From the NCBI RefSeq assembly GCF_013414345.1, contig NZ_CP058670.1:868001-932000 (forward strand): 64,000 nucleotides of DNA, written 5' to 3'. The notes beneath the pieces were generated by a model. It searched no databases. It was given only the letters and a program-made list of their open reading frames with translations, and was not told the DNA's origin. Shown here piece by piece: positions 47,151 through 55,970 of the stretch (position 1 is its first letter; each line of letters starts with the position of its first letter). A program made the position numbers and the translations under genes. The stretch is from Microcella indica (GTDB taxonomy: Bacteria > Actinomycetota > Actinomycetes > Actinomycetales > Microbacteriaceae).

Positions 47151-47671
47151 TGCTCATCGCCATGGCCGGGCTGCCCGGCTCCGGCAAGAGCACTGTCGCG
47201 GAAGCACTCGGGGCGCACCTGCGCACCCCCGTGGTCTCGGTGGATCCGCTCGAGTCGGCGATTCTGCGGTCGGGTATCGAGAGCTATCAACCCACGGGCC
47301 TAGCCGCGTACCTGGTCGCGGAGACGATCGCCGAATCCGTGCTGCGTGCGGGCCAGGGCATCATCGTCGATGCCGTCAACGCGGTCTCGCCCGCACGTGA
47401 CCAGTGGGTGCTGCTCGCCGACCGCGTGGGCGTCGAGGTTCGCTTCATCGAGACCGTGTGCAGCGACCCCGCGCTGCATCGGCGTCGTCTCGACGAGCGC
47501 AGACGCGATCTCGAGCACCTCGCCGAACCCACCTGGCACGCTGTCGAGCAGCGACTGGACGAGTACGCCTCCTGGTCGGGTGCGGCCGATGCATGCCCCA
47601 GGCTCACTCTCGACACCGTCTCCGAGCTCGACGCGCTCGTGGCCGAAGCGATCGCCTTCCTGCGCTCGTGA
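47150..47671 (+). CDS. P-loop ATPase/kinase of unknown substrate
   Basis: A 173-residue AAA/zeta-toxin-like small kinase: Walker A GLPGSGKST (residues 7-15), a switch-like IIVDAVNAVSPARDQW segment near residue 72, and an Arg-rich lid (RRRLDERRRDLEH). This form is common in proteins that phosphorylate small molecules. The GTG start shares a base with the atpC stop (TAGTG), so it is part of the ATP synthase transcript. It overlaps yaaA by four bases. The substrate is unknown. Confidence 0.8.
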   Translation: MLIAMAGLPGSGKSTVAEALGAHLRTPVVSVDPLESAILRSGIESYQPTGLAAYLVAETIAESVLRAGQGIIVDAVNAVSPARDQWVLLADRVGVEVRFIETVCSDPALHRRRLDERRRDLEHLAEPTWHAVEQRLDEYASWSGAADACPRLTLDTVSELDALVAEAIAFLRS

Positions 47672-48429
47672 CCCTTCTCCTCCTGCCGCCGTCGGAGACC
47701 AAGCGGGACGGGGGAGTGCCGCGCTCGCGCCTCGCCCTCTCGCGATTGGGCTATCCGGTGCTGACCGAGCTGCGCGCGTCGATGCTCGACCAGCTCGCGG
47801 CGGTGTCCGCCGACGACGAGACGGGTACCCGGGCCCTGCGGATCAGCGCCCGAGCGGCCTCGATCGAGCTCGAGCGCAACCGGCAGGTGCGCAGTTCGGC
47901 CACCTTGCCGGCGCTGGAGCGGTACACCGGCGTGCTCTACGACGCCCTCGCGGTGGAGGCGTGGAGCGAGGACGCTCGCCGTCGCGCTGCCGAGCACGTC
48001 GTGATCCAGTCAGCGCTGTTCGGGCTGCTGCGTGCGGACGACCCGATTCCGGCATACCGCCTCTCGCACGATTCCCGGCTGCCCGACGTCAGGCTGGCGC
48101 GCCACTGGGCGGACCCCATTGCGCGAATCCTCGCTCGGCGCCACGGCCCCGTTCTCGACCTGCGCTCGGAGGCCTACTCGGCTCTCGGGCCGATTCCCGA
48201 GCGCGATGACGCCCGCTTCGTGCGCGTGGTCGCTGCCGGCGACGATGGCGTCACGCGCGCCCTCTCTCACGCGAACAAGTCGGCCAAGGGACGCTATCTG
48301 CGCGCGCTCCTCGAGTCCGGCTCGATGCCCACGACCCTCGACGGCCTCGTTGCACGCTCCGCCGACCTCGGGTGGATTCTGCGGCCGGGCGCTCCAGGCG
48401 AGCTCGACCTCGTGGTGCCGCGAGCCTGA
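47668..48429 (+). CDS. yaaA: peroxide stress protein YaaA
   Basis: A 253-residue member of the YaaA/UPF0246 family, which in E. coli lowers free iron and protects DNA from hydrogen peroxide. The PPSETK motif is at residues 7-12, and the SHANKSAKGRYLRALL segment near the C-terminus is conserved. GTG 47668 overlaps the kinase stop; the upstream frame is a shadow. It ends the ATP synthase transcript and is convergent with tag. Confidence 0.92.
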   Translation: MTLLLLPPSETKRDGGVPRSRLALSRLGYPVLTELRASMLDQLAAVSADDETGTRALRISARAASIELERNRQVRSSATLPALERYTGVLYDALAVEAWSEDARRRAAEHVVIQSALFGLLRADDPIPAYRLSHDSRLPDVRLARHWADPIARILARRHGPVLDLRSEAYSALGPIPERDDARFVRVVAAGDDGVTRALSHANKSAKGRYLRALLESGSMPTTLDGLVARSADLGWILRPGAPGELDLVVPRA

Positions 48430-48483
48430 GAGCCTGCAGGGCAGCAGATCTCGCAGCAGTGCCCGCAGGGCAGAGCCTGCACA

Positions 48484-49086
48484 TCAGGGGCGCGGTGCCG
48501 CGGCGCGCCAGCAGCCGACGATGTGGTCGTCGACGAGACCGGCCGACTGCATGAGCGCGTAGGCCGTGGTCGGGCCCACGAAGCGCCAGCCGACGGCCTT
48601 GAGAGCCCGCGCGAGGGCGACCGACTCGGGGGTGGTCGCGGGCAGATCGGCGAGCTGGGCCGGGCGCGTCGAGCGCGGCGCGGGGGCGTGCTGCCAGACG
48701 AGCTCGTCGAGCCCGCCCGGGTGGAGGGCGATGCGGGTCACGAGCAGCCGCGCGTTCGCGATCGTGGCCTCGATCTTCGCCCGATTGCGGATGATCGACT
48801 CGTCGGCGAGCAGGCGCTCCACGTCGTCCTCGCCGAAGCCGGCGACCGTCTCGGGGTCGAAGCCCGCGAAGGCGTGCCGCAAGCCCTCTCTGCGTCGCAG
48901 GATCGTGATCCACGAGAGCCCCGACTGGAAGGCCTCGAGGGAGAGCTTCTCGAAGAGTGCGCGGTCGCCGTGCAGGGCCACGCCCCACTCCTCGTCGTGG
49001 TACCGGCGGTACTCGGCATCGTCGCCCACCCAGCCGCACCGCGCGAGCCCGTCGTCGGCGATGCGCACATCGCGTGCCGGGCTCAT
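48484..49086 (-). CDS. tag: DNA-3-methyladenine glycosylase I
   Basis: Excises 3-methyladenine from alkylated DNA. A 200-residue HhH-type glycosylase with the zinc-snap ligands Cys17, His30 (in YHDEEWG), His188 and Cys192 (HIVGC), and the GLSWITILRRRE helix. ATG 49086 overlaps the ogt stop (ATGA), so the two repair genes are translationally coupled. Confidence 0.95.
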   Translation of the reverse strand: MSPARDVRIADDGLARCGWVGDDAEYRRYHDEEWGVALHGDRALFEKLSLEAFQSGLSWITILRRREGLRHAFAGFDPETVAGFGEDDVERLLADESIIRNRAKIEATIANARLLVTRIALHPGGLDELVWQHAPAPRSTRPAQLADLPATTPESVALARALKAVGWRFVGPTTAYALMQSAGLVDDHIVGCWRAAAPRP

Positions 49087-49640
49087 CGGTGCGCGATGCC
49101 CTCGTGGTCGAGCAGCCACACCTTGGTCGGCACGCCATCTCCGGCGCTGTAGCCGGTGATGCGCTGATCGCTCGCGAGGACGCGGTGGCACGGCACGATG
49201 AGCGGCACGGGGTTGGCGCCCACGGCGCCGCCCACCGCCCGCCCGGCTGTGGCGCGCCCGGTGTCACGACCGAGCTCGCCGTAGCTGCGGGTTGCACCGA
49301 AAGGGATGGCGCGCAGGCCCTCCCAGATGGCGCGCTGGAACGGCGTGCCGGTCAGCCGCACGGGCACGTCGATGTCGTGCCGCGACCCCGAGAAGTACTC
49401 GCCGAGCTGGTCGACCGCGCGGCGAGTGAGGTCGTCGGGCGCATCGGGCAGGCCGTCGGTGGAGAGCGCACCCGCGCGCTCGATCTCGAGGCGCGTGATC
49501 GCCGAGCCGTCGCCCTCGACGACGATGCGCCCGAGCGGTGAGGCCGTCGTGAGGCGGGCGACGGCGCTCGCGGCGGGAGGCTCTGCGACGGAGGGTTCAG
49601 CGGGGGAGAGGCGGGCGGGCGCGGTGTCGAGCTGGGTCAT
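49083..49640 (-). CDS. ogt: methylated-DNA-protein cysteine methyltransferase
   Basis: Suicide repair protein that takes the methyl group from O6-methylguanine to a cysteine. A 185-residue Ogt/Ada-C type protein with the PCHRV motif (acceptor Cys151) and the helix-turn-helix YGELGRDTGRATAGRAVGGAV; an N-terminal Ala/Pro-rich extension of about 40 residues precedes the fold. ATG 49640 has a TAGTCT element seven bases upstream and no ribosome-binding site. It leads the ogt-tag operon. Confidence 0.94.
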   Translation of the reverse strand: MTQLDTAPARLSPAEPSVAEPPAASAVARLTTASPLGRIVVEGDGSAITRLEIERAGALSTDGLPDAPDDLTRRAVDQLGEYFSGSRHDIDVPVRLTGTPFQRAIWEGLRAIPFGATRSYGELGRDTGRATAGRAVGGAVGANPVPLIVPCHRVLASDQRITGYSAGDGVPTKVWLLDHEGIAHR

Positions 49641-49647
49641 ACCGAGC

Positions 49648-49653
49648 AGACTA
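49648..49653 (-). promoter_or_regulatory. -10 element of the ogt-tag operon, leaderless
   Basis: On the minus strand TAGTCT is followed by seven bases and ATG 49640, with no ribosome-binding site. Confidence 0.4.
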
Positions 49654-49758
49654 CGGCCCCGAGCATCCCGAGACCGGCGGAAAACAGACACGGGGATCGC
49701 TGCCGATGCGCGCTCGGCTGAGGAGGGAGCGCGGAGGCTCGTGCGCGAGGATGGGGGC

Positions 49759-50751
49759 ATGACGACCATGACGTATCGCACCCTGGGGCGCAGCGGACTG
49801 CGCGTCTCCGCCGTCGGCCTCGGCTGCAACAACTTCGGCCGACCGGGCACCGCGACCGAGCCCCAGGACGGCACCGAGCGTGTTCTGCACGCCGCGCTCG
49901 ACCACGGCATCACGCTGCTCGACGGTGCCGACATCTACGGGTACGAGTACGGACGCAGCGAGACCATGATGGGTCGGGCGCTGCAGGGCCGCCGCGACGA
50001 GGTCGTGCTCGCGAGCAAGTTCGGGCACGCCGACTACGAGAGCCCGATCCCGCACTGGGGTGCCAAGGGCGCGCGCCGCTACGTCCGCCTCGCCGTCGAG
50101 GGCAGCCTTCGACGCCTGCAGACGGACACGATCGACCTGTACCAGTTCCACACCCCCGACCCGCTCACGCCGCTCGAGGAGACCCTCGCGGCGCTGCACG
50201 AGCTCATCGACGCGGGCAAGGTGCGCTACATCGGCCACTCCAACTTCGCGGGCTGGCAGCTGGCACGCGCCGACCTGCTCGCCGAGCTGCACGGCCACCC
50301 GCGCTTCATCTCGGCCCAGAACGAGTACAGCCTGCTGCGACGGGGCGCCGACTGCGAGCTGCTTCCCGCCGCCGCGGAGCTCGGCGTCGGCTTCCTGCCG
50401 TACTTCCCGCTCTACAACGGCCTCTTCACGGGCAAGTTCTCCCGCGAGGGCGGGCCCGCCGACACACGCATCATGCGGCAGCGCCCGCACCTCGTGGAGC
50501 ACGCGCCGTGGGACCGCATCGAGGCTTTCGAGGTCTTCTGCGCTGCGCGCGGCATCGGGATGCTCGAGGCGACGATCGGCTGGCTGCTGAGCCGCCCGGC
50601 TCTCGCGAGCGTCATCGCCGGCGCGACGACCGTCGAGCAGGTCGCGCAGAACGCCGCAGCCGCTCAGGCCTGGACCCCGACGGCCGAGGACCTCGCCGAG
50701 ATCGACGAGCTCTTCCCGCCCGGGGTCGACCACTCGGCGCCCTCCTCGTAG
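49759..50751 (+). CDS. aldo/keto reductase
   Basis: A 330-residue NADPH-dependent (beta/alpha)8 oxidoreductase. The catalytic tetrad is visible: Asp55, Tyr60 (DGADIYG), Lys87 (ASKFG) and His in YQFHTPD. The C-terminal part with IIAGATTVEQV is the cofactor loop. It most resembles the AKR group that includes voltage-channel beta-subunit-like and tas/YajO reductases. The substrate is not known. ATG 49759 has a G-rich GAGGATGGGGGC upstream; a long open frame before it is a shadow of ogt. Confidence 0.9.
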   Translation: MTTMTYRTLGRSGLRVSAVGLGCNNFGRPGTATEPQDGTERVLHAALDHGITLLDGADIYGYEYGRSETMMGRALQGRRDEVVLASKFGHADYESPIPHWGAKGARRYVRLAVEGSLRRLQTDTIDLYQFHTPDPLTPLEETLAALHELIDAGKVRYIGHSNFAGWQLARADLLAELHGHPRFISAQNEYSLLRRGADCELLPAAAELGVGFLPYFPLYNGLFTGKFSREGGPADTRIMRQRPHLVEHAPWDRIEAFEVFCAARGIGMLEATIGWLLSRPALASVIAGATTVEQVAQNAAAAQAWTPTAEDLAEIDELFPPGVDHSAPSS

Positions 50752-50767
50752 CCCGGGAGCGCGCCTC

Positions 50768-51853
50768 TCAGTCGGCGAGGTCGTCGTCGGAGCCCTGCGA
50801 GGGCGGCAGCGGCTCGGCGTCGACGTTGATCGCCCGGTTGAGCTCGGCGGCCTCGGCGTTGAGCTCCTCGAGCTCCTCCAGCAGCGCGTTGTAGTCGTCG
50901 ACGGCCGCGTTGAGGCTCTCCCGCTCGATCTCGAGCGCTGCCTGGCGGTCGAGGAGGGCCTGGCGGTCGGCCTCGAACGCCGACTGGCTCGTGTAGCCGC
51001 CGGGTCGCGAGGCCCGCTCGTTGAACGCCGTGATGTCGGCCTCGAGCGCCGCCGCCGCGTCGGCGTACTCCGCCTGATCGGCCTCGAGCGCGGCGAAGCG
51101 CGCGTCGAGCTCGTCGCTGAGCTGCTGCAGCCTCTCCTCGAGGCTGTCGAACACGGCGGCGACCCGCGCGTAGAGGTCGGTAGTGAGAGAGCGATCGTCG
51201 AAGTAGCGGGCATAGTGCTGCTCGAGCTCGGCCGCGAGGGTCGGTATCTCGGTGCCGAGGATCGCGTAGAGCTCGGGGATGCGCGACGTGGGGTCGAGCG
51301 CCTCGTACTCCGCGATGCGCTCGACGAGCTCGTGCTCGGGCCCGAGGGCGGCGAAGTCCGCTTCGAGGAGCACGGCGAGGGCATCCTGCTCCTCGGCGCT
51401 CAGGCGGTCCCAGGCGGCGTGCAGCATCTCGTGCGCCGCGACGACGACCTCGTAGCCGTCGAGGTCGTCGTTCGTGACGTCGTAGAGGAAGATGCGGCCG
51501 TCGGCGAGCGTGTAGCAGCCGAGCACCCCCAGGCCCGTCTCCTCGAAGGAGCAGAACAGGTCGAAGCGCTCAGGAGGCAGGACCTCGGGCACGCTCGCGT
51601 AGAAGAGGAACCGCCCGTGCTCGCTCAGTCCTGCCTGGTCGGCGTACCGCACGATGGTGGGCTCGGGCTCGTAGCTCCAGACCGTGAGCTGGTCATCCAC
51701 CTGGCGCGGATTCGCCGCCGCCCAGCCGGCGCCCGCGAGGACGAGCCCCTGGCCGACGATGCAGACGGCCGCGACCGCCTGAAGGGCGCCGCGGCCCACC
51801 CGCGCGCCCCGATCGCGCCGCGCGTGCCTCGGCTCGGTCGAGAAGTGGCTCAT
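50768..51853 (-). CDS. membrane-anchored coiled-coil protein with HEMLH motif
   Basis: A 361-residue protein of unknown family. A basic N-terminus and one hydrophobic helix (about 22-46) anchor it, then an extracytoplasmic domain has HEMLH (141-145), the HExxH zinc pattern, in VVVAAHEMLHAAW, with PELYAILGTE (about 193-202) as a possible source of the third ligand. Two cysteines (101 and 113) may pair. From about residue 225 to 345 it is a heptad-rich coiled coil, ending in an acidic tail. It may be a cell-wall-associated metallopeptidase, but this is inferred from the motif alone. Confidence 0.7.
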   Translation of the reverse strand: MSHFSTEPRHARRDRGARVGRGALQAVAAVCIVGQGLVLAGAGWAAANPRQVDDQLTVWSYEPEPTIVRYADQAGLSEHGRFLFYASVPEVLPPERFDLFCSFEETGLGVLGCYTLADGRIFLYDVTNDDLDGYEVVVAAHEMLHAAWDRLSAEEQDALAVLLEADFAALGPEHELVERIAEYEALDPTSRIPELYAILGTEIPTLAAELEQHYARYFDDRSLTTDLYARVAAVFDSLEERLQQLSDELDARFAALEADQAEYADAAAALEADITAFNERASRPGGYTSQSAFEADRQALLDRQAALEIERESLNAAVDDYNALLEELEELNAEAAELNRAINVDAEPLPPSQGSDDDLAD

Positions 51854-51859
51854 GCCTTC

Positions 51860-51865
51860 ACGCTA
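51860..51865 (-). promoter_or_regulatory. -10 element of the HEMLH gene
   Basis: On the minus strand TAGCGT is followed by six bases and ATG 51853. GAAGG also lies there, so either leaderless or short-leader initiation is possible. Confidence 0.4.
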
Positions 51866-51880
51866 CTGTCGCGACCGCCC

Positions 51881-52426
51881 TCAGGCCGCGAGCACGGCGA
51901 TCGCGGCGTTCAGTGTCGTCGCGAAGAGGGTCCAGAACCAGTAGGGGATCAGCAGGGCGGCGGCGGGCTTGCTGATGTCGGCGAAGCGGATGATCGTGGC
52001 GAGGATCGCGAAGTCGAGCGCGACGATGATGCCGAGCGCGATCCACAGACCACTGGCGCCGACGAGCGAGCCGAGCCCGAAGAAGACCGGGGTCCAGAGA
52101 CCGTTGAGCACGAGCTGCACGACGTACGCGACGAGCGCGCGGCGACGAGCGGTCGACGCAGGGTGGCGCCAGACTAGCCAGGTTGCGACGGCCATGCTCG
52201 AATAGAGCACGGTCCAGACGGGCCCGAACAGGGCGTCGGGCGGTGTCCACATCGGCTTGGCCAGATCGTCGTACCACCCGGAGATCGCGGGCGCCGAGAG
52301 AGCGCCGCCGATGACGGCGACGAGGAAGGAGGCCGCGAGGAATCCGGTGAGCGCGAAGGCGGACCGAACAGCGGAGTGGTCGCCGGACGCCGCGATAGCG
52401 GACTCCTGCGTCCGTGCTCGGATCAT
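51881..52426 (-). CDS. TspO/MBR family membrane protein
   Basis: A 181-residue five-helix protein of the tryptophan-rich sensory protein family, which binds porphyrins and is linked to stress and tetrapyrrole handling. The aromatic KPMWTPPDALFGPVWTVLY segment after the first helix and the LNGLWTPVFFGLG segment are diagnostic. ATG 52426 is five bases after GGAGG; a GTG six bases upstream is less likely. It precedes the HEMLH gene by 28 bases on the same strand. Confidence 0.92.
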   Translation of the reverse strand: MIRARTQESAIAASGDHSAVRSAFALTGFLAASFLVAVIGGALSAPAISGWYDDLAKPMWTPPDALFGPVWTVLYSSMAVATWLVWRHPASTARRRALVAYVVQLVLNGLWTPVFFGLGSLVGASGLWIALGIIVALDFAILATIIRFADISKPAAALLIPYWFWTLFATTLNAAIAVLAA

Positions 52427-52552
52427 GCTCACCTCCCGGCCCCCGATCCTTCTGGACGACGATGCTCCTGGACCAGGTCGAGAGTAGGCGCGAAGGCTCC
52501 GAACATCCTGCGCAAATGGCGTGCTCGCGCCGTGCTCGCGACGCGACCGCGC

Positions 52553-53917
52553 TCAGTGCCCGATGAGCGGCGCCATGACCCGTGCCACGACGGACGAGCG
52601 GCCGGTGGCGCGCTCCTCGGCATCCGCCGCCGTCATCGCGAGCAGGCCGGCGTTCGCGCCGAGGAAGCGCAGCGGCTCGGGCTCCCACCGCGGCGAGCGG
52701 TGGCCGACCCACGGCAGGCGTGTGAGCTCGGAGTCGGCCCCCGTCACGAGGTCCGCGAGCGTGCGCCCCGCGAGGTTGGTCGTGGCGAGGCCGTCGCCGA
52801 CGTACCCTCCGGCCCGCCCGAGCCCCGTGCTCGAGTCGTAGTGCACGCTCGCGTGCCAATCGCGGGGCACGCCGAGCGGGCCGCCCCACGCGTGCTCGAT
52901 GGAGAGCTCGGGCAGCACGGGGAAGAGCTCGCGCAGCGTCGCCGCCAGGTGTGCGAAGACCCCGTCGACGCGGTCGTACTGAGGCCGGATCGCGCTGCCC
53001 CAGTGGTAGCGGGCGCCCCGCCCGCCGAACGCGATGCGGTTGTCGGCGGTGCGCTGACCGTAGATGACGAGGTGCCGCCCATCCGAGAACGTCTGACCGT
53101 GCTCGATGCCGAGCTGCTGCCAGACCTCCTCACTCAGCGGCTGCGTCGCGATCATGAGCGAGTACAGGGGCAGCACCCGCCGGCGCAGGGGTGCCAGCCG
53201 GGCGCCGTAGCCCTCGAGCGCGGCGATCACGTGGCGGGCGCGCACGGCACCGCGCGTGGTCTCGACCCGACCAGGCGACCACGTCGTGACCTCCGTCTGC
53301 TCGTGGATGACGGCACCGCGCGACTCAATGATGCGCGCGAGGGCGCGCGTGAGCGCCGCGGGGTGCACGCGCGCGCACGCCGGGTCGTACACCGCGCCGT
53401 GCGCGCCTGCTGCGCGAACGCGCTCGGCGCTCCACAGCTCGAGGGCATCGATGTCGAACTCGCGCGCCTCGGCGACCTGGGAACGAGCATCCGCCCACTG
53501 CGCGTCCGAACGCGCGTAGACGACCGTGCCGCCGCGGGCGTAGTCGCAGTCGATGCCCTCCCGCTCGACGACCGCGCCAACCTCGTCGACCGTCGCGATC
53601 ATCGCCCGTCGCATGGCGAGCGCCGCCTCACGGCCGTGCTGCGCGGCGAGGGACGCAGTCGACCGCGGGAAGAGCGCCGAGACCCAGCCGCCGTTGCGGC
53701 CGGAGGCGCCGAACCCCGCGATCTCCTTCTCGAGCAGCGCGATGCGCAGACCAGGGTCGCGTCGCTGCAGCTCGTAGGCTGTCCACAGCCCCGTGAGCCC
53801 CGCGCCGATGATCGCCACATCGACCTCGGTGTCGCCCTCCAGGGGAGGGCGCGGGGTCAGATCATCGTCGACCGTCGCATGCCAGAAGCTCAGGCCGCGA
53901 TGGTCCGACCCGGTCAC
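52553..53917 (-). CDS. FAD-dependent amine/amino acid oxidase
   Basis: A 454-residue flavoprotein of the D-amino-acid-oxidase/PuuB family. The FAD-binding IIGAGLTGLWTAYEL segment is near residue 34, followed by GFGASGRNGGW, typical of gamma-glutamylputrescine oxidase and related amine oxidases. Together with the aminotransferase and the aldehyde dehydrogenase it suggests oxidation of a polyamine or amino compound. GTG 53917 overlaps the aminotransferase stop (GTGA). The substrate is inferred from neighbours. Confidence 0.87.
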   Translation of the reverse strand: MTGSDHRGLSFWHATVDDDLTPRPPLEGDTEVDVAIIGAGLTGLWTAYELQRRDPGLRIALLEKEIAGFGASGRNGGWVSALFPRSTASLAAQHGREAALAMRRAMIATVDEVGAVVEREGIDCDYARGGTVVYARSDAQWADARSQVAEAREFDIDALELWSAERVRAAGAHGAVYDPACARVHPAALTRALARIIESRGAVIHEQTEVTTWSPGRVETTRGAVRARHVIAALEGYGARLAPLRRRVLPLYSLMIATQPLSEEVWQQLGIEHGQTFSDGRHLVIYGQRTADNRIAFGGRGARYHWGSAIRPQYDRVDGVFAHLAATLRELFPVLPELSIEHAWGGPLGVPRDWHASVHYDSSTGLGRAGGYVGDGLATTNLAGRTLADLVTGADSELTRLPWVGHRSPRWEPEPLRFLGANAGLLAMTAADAEERATGRSSVVARVMAPLIGH

Positions 53918-55383
53918 AGTCGGTTCGAGGCCTCGGTGAGCACGCTGCGCAGGATGCCCTCGATCTCGTCGAACTCGGCAGGCCCGATCGTGAGCGGGGG
54001 AGCGAGCTGGATGACGGGGTCGCCGCGATCGTCGGCCCGGCAGTAGAGCCCGGCCTCGAAGAGGGCCTTGGAGAGGAAGCCGCGCAGCAGGCGCTCCGCC
54101 TCGTCCTCCGAGAAGGTCTCCTTGGTCTCCTTGTTCTTGACGAGCTCGATGCCGAAGAAGTAGCCCTCGCCGCGCACGTCGCCGACGATGGGGAGATCCT
54201 TCAGTCGCTCGAGCGCCGCACGGAACTTCGGCGAATTCTCGCGCACGTGCTCGAGGATGCCCTCCTCCTCCATGATGTCGAGGTTCTCGAGGGCGACGGC
54301 GGCCGAGACGGGATGCCCGGCGAAGGTGTATCCGTGGTAGAACGCCGTCTGACCGTGGGTGAAGGGCTCGTAGAGCTTCTCGCGCACGATCATCGCGCCG
54401 AGGGGGGAGTACCCGCTCGTGAGCCCCTTGGCGGAGGTGATGATGTCGGGCACGTAGTCGAACGCGGTGCACGCGAACATCTCGCCCAGGCGGCCGTAGG
54501 CGCAGATGACCTCGTCGCTCACGAGGAGCACGTCGTACTGGTCGCAGATCTCGCGCACGCGCTGGAAGTAACCGGGGGGCGGCGGGAAGCAGCCGCCCGA
54601 GTTCTGCACGGGCTCGAGGAACACCGCGGCGACCGTGTCGGGGCCCTCGAAGAGGATCATCTCCTCGATGCGGTTGGCGGCCCACTGCCCGAACTCCTCG
54701 AGCGAGCCGTGGAAGCCCATCTCCTCAGCGCGGTAGTAGTTCGTGTTGGGCACGCGGAACCCGCCGGGAGTGAGCGGCTCGAACATCTCCTTCATGCCCG
54801 GGATGCCGGTGATCGCGAGGGCGCCCTGCGGGGTGCCGTGGTACGCGACGGCGCGCGAGATGACCTTGTGCTTCATCGGCTTGCCGACGAGCTTCCAGTA
54901 CTGCTTGGCGAGCTTCCACGCCGACTCGACGGCTTCGCCGCCGCCGGTCGTGAAGAACACGCGGTTGAGGTCGCCGGGGGCGTAGTCCGCGAGCCGGTCG
55001 GCGAGCTCGATGGCCTTCGGGTGGGCGTAGGACCACAGCGGGAAGAACGCGAGCTCCTCGGCCTGCTTGCGCGCCGCCTCGGCGAGGCGCTCCCGGCCGT
55101 GCCCGACCTGCACGACGAAGAGACCCGAGAGCCCGTCGATGTACTTGCGGCCGTGCGAGTCGTAGATGTGGTGCCCCTCACCGCGCACGATGATGGGCAC
55201 GCCCTCCCCGGCGGCCATGCCCGACTGGCGGGCGAAGTGCATCCACAGGTGGTCCTTCGCCTTGCGCTGCAGCTCGGCCTCGGCACGCGCCTCGGCGCCG
55301 CTCAGGGCGGGCGGCGCGGCGTCGGTGTGGTGCACGGTGGCGTCGGCCTTCTGCTTCTTCTGCTTCTTCTTCAAGAGTGTCAT
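53914..55383 (-). CDS. class III PLP-dependent aminotransferase
   Basis: A 489-residue omega-aminotransferase that moves the terminal amino group of putrescine, beta-alanine, GABA or a similar amine to pyruvate or 2-oxoglutarate. The PLP lysine is Lys319 (ITSAKGLTSG), with Asp290-Glu291 (VSDEV), YHG (181-183) and GGGEAVE (147-153). The first about 20 residues are a lysine-rich tail. It is coupled at both ends by four-base overlaps, downstream of the Lrp gene and upstream of the oxidase. Confidence 0.93.
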   Translation of the reverse strand: MTLLKKKQKKQKADATVHHTDAAPPALSGAEARAEAELQRKAKDHLWMHFARQSGMAAGEGVPIIVRGEGHHIYDSHGRKYIDGLSGLFVVQVGHGRERLAEAARKQAEELAFFPLWSYAHPKAIELADRLADYAPGDLNRVFFTTGGGEAVESAWKLAKQYWKLVGKPMKHKVISRAVAYHGTPQGALAITGIPGMKEMFEPLTPGGFRVPNTNYYRAEEMGFHGSLEEFGQWAANRIEEMILFEGPDTVAAVFLEPVQNSGGCFPPPPGYFQRVREICDQYDVLLVSDEVICAYGRLGEMFACTAFDYVPDIITSAKGLTSGYSPLGAMIVREKLYEPFTHGQTAFYHGYTFAGHPVSAAVALENLDIMEEEGILEHVRENSPKFRAALERLKDLPIVGDVRGEGYFFGIELVKNKETKETFSEDEAERLLRGFLSKALFEAGLYCRADDRGDPVIQLAPPLTIGPAEFDEIEGILRSVLTEASNRL

Positions 55384-55847
55384 CGTGTTCCCCAGTTGTA
55401 GAACTGCTTCTGCAGTCGTAGATAGACGAACGTCTCGGTGGAGTGGACGCCGTCGATGGCGCGGATGCGCCGGTTCAGCAGGTCGATGAGGTCATCGTCG
55501 TTCTCGCACACGACCTCGGCGAGAATGTCGAAGCTGCCCGCGGTCAGCACGAGGTAGTCGACGGCGCTGAGCGAGGCGAGCTCGTCGGCGACCGCGGTCG
55601 TGTCGCCGGAGACGCGGATGCCGATCATCGCCTGCCGGTAGAAACCCAGCTGCATCGGGTCAGTCACCGCGACGACCTGCATGACGCCCGACTCGGTGAG
55701 CTTCTGCACGCGCTGGCGCACGGCTGCTTCGCTCAGCCCGACCGCCTTGCCGATCTCGGCGTAGGAGCGTCGACCGTCGGTCTGCAGCTGCTCGATGATC
55801 GCCTTGGAGACATCATCGAGCTGAACGGGCTTCGGGCGGGCGACCAT
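55380..55847 (-). CDS. Lrp/AsnC family transcriptional regulator
   Basis: A 155-residue regulator with an N-terminal helix-turn-helix (SYAEIGKAVGLSEAAVRQRVQKL) and a C-terminal RAM ligand-binding domain. It probably senses an amino acid or amine and controls the adjoining catabolic genes. ATG 55847 has no ribosome-binding site but sits six bases after CAGAAT, with TTGTGA 17 bases further up. It overlaps the aminotransferase by four bases and diverges from the aldehyde dehydrogenase. Confidence 0.93.
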   Translation of the reverse strand: MVARPKPVQLDDVSKAIIEQLQTDGRRSYAEIGKAVGLSEAAVRQRVQKLTESGVMQVVAVTDPMQLGFYRQAMIGIRVSGDTTAVADELASLSAVDYLVLTAGSFDILAEVVCENDDDLIDLLNRRIRAIDGVHSTETFVYLRLQKQFYNWGTR

Positions 55848-55853
55848 GCCTCG

Positions 55854-55882
55854 ATTCTGGCAGTCTCGAAGGCCGATCACAA
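55854..55882 (-). promoter_or_regulatory. promoter of the lrp operon, leaderless
   Basis: Minus strand: -35 TTGTGA (55877-55882), a 17-base spacer and -10 CAGAAT (55854-55859), then six bases to ATG 55847. A GCGGATCCGC palindrome abuts the -35. Confidence 0.5.
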
Positions 55883-55923
55883 GCGGATCCGCAGGAAAAG
55901 CGGATTCTCAGCGACGAAATCCG
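55883..55923. promoter_or_regulatory. cluster of CGGAT operator-like sites
   Basis: GCGGATCCGC (55883-55892) is a perfect 10-bp palindrome. AGCGGATT (55899-55906) and its partial inverse AATCCG (55918-55923) follow. The cluster lies between the divergent lrp and aldehyde dehydrogenase genes and could bind the Lrp octamer, which often wraps several sites. Confidence 0.5.
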
Positions 55924-55958
55924 TCGAAATCGACCGGGATGCTCCGCGCGAGCCGCGA

Positions 55959-55964
55959 TACAGT
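55959..55964 (+). promoter_or_regulatory. -10 element of the aldehyde dehydrogenase gene, leaderless
   Basis: TACAGT, six bases (GGACAC) and ATG 55971, without a ribosome-binding site. No clear -35 is seen, which would fit an activator-dependent promoter. Confidence 0.4.
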
Positions 55965-55970
55965 GGACAC

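Noticed and set aside
47404-47667. Upstream in-frame start for yaaA
   Set aside because: The added 88 residues are a shadow of the P-loop kinase gene; homology to YaaA begins at MTLLLLPPSETK.
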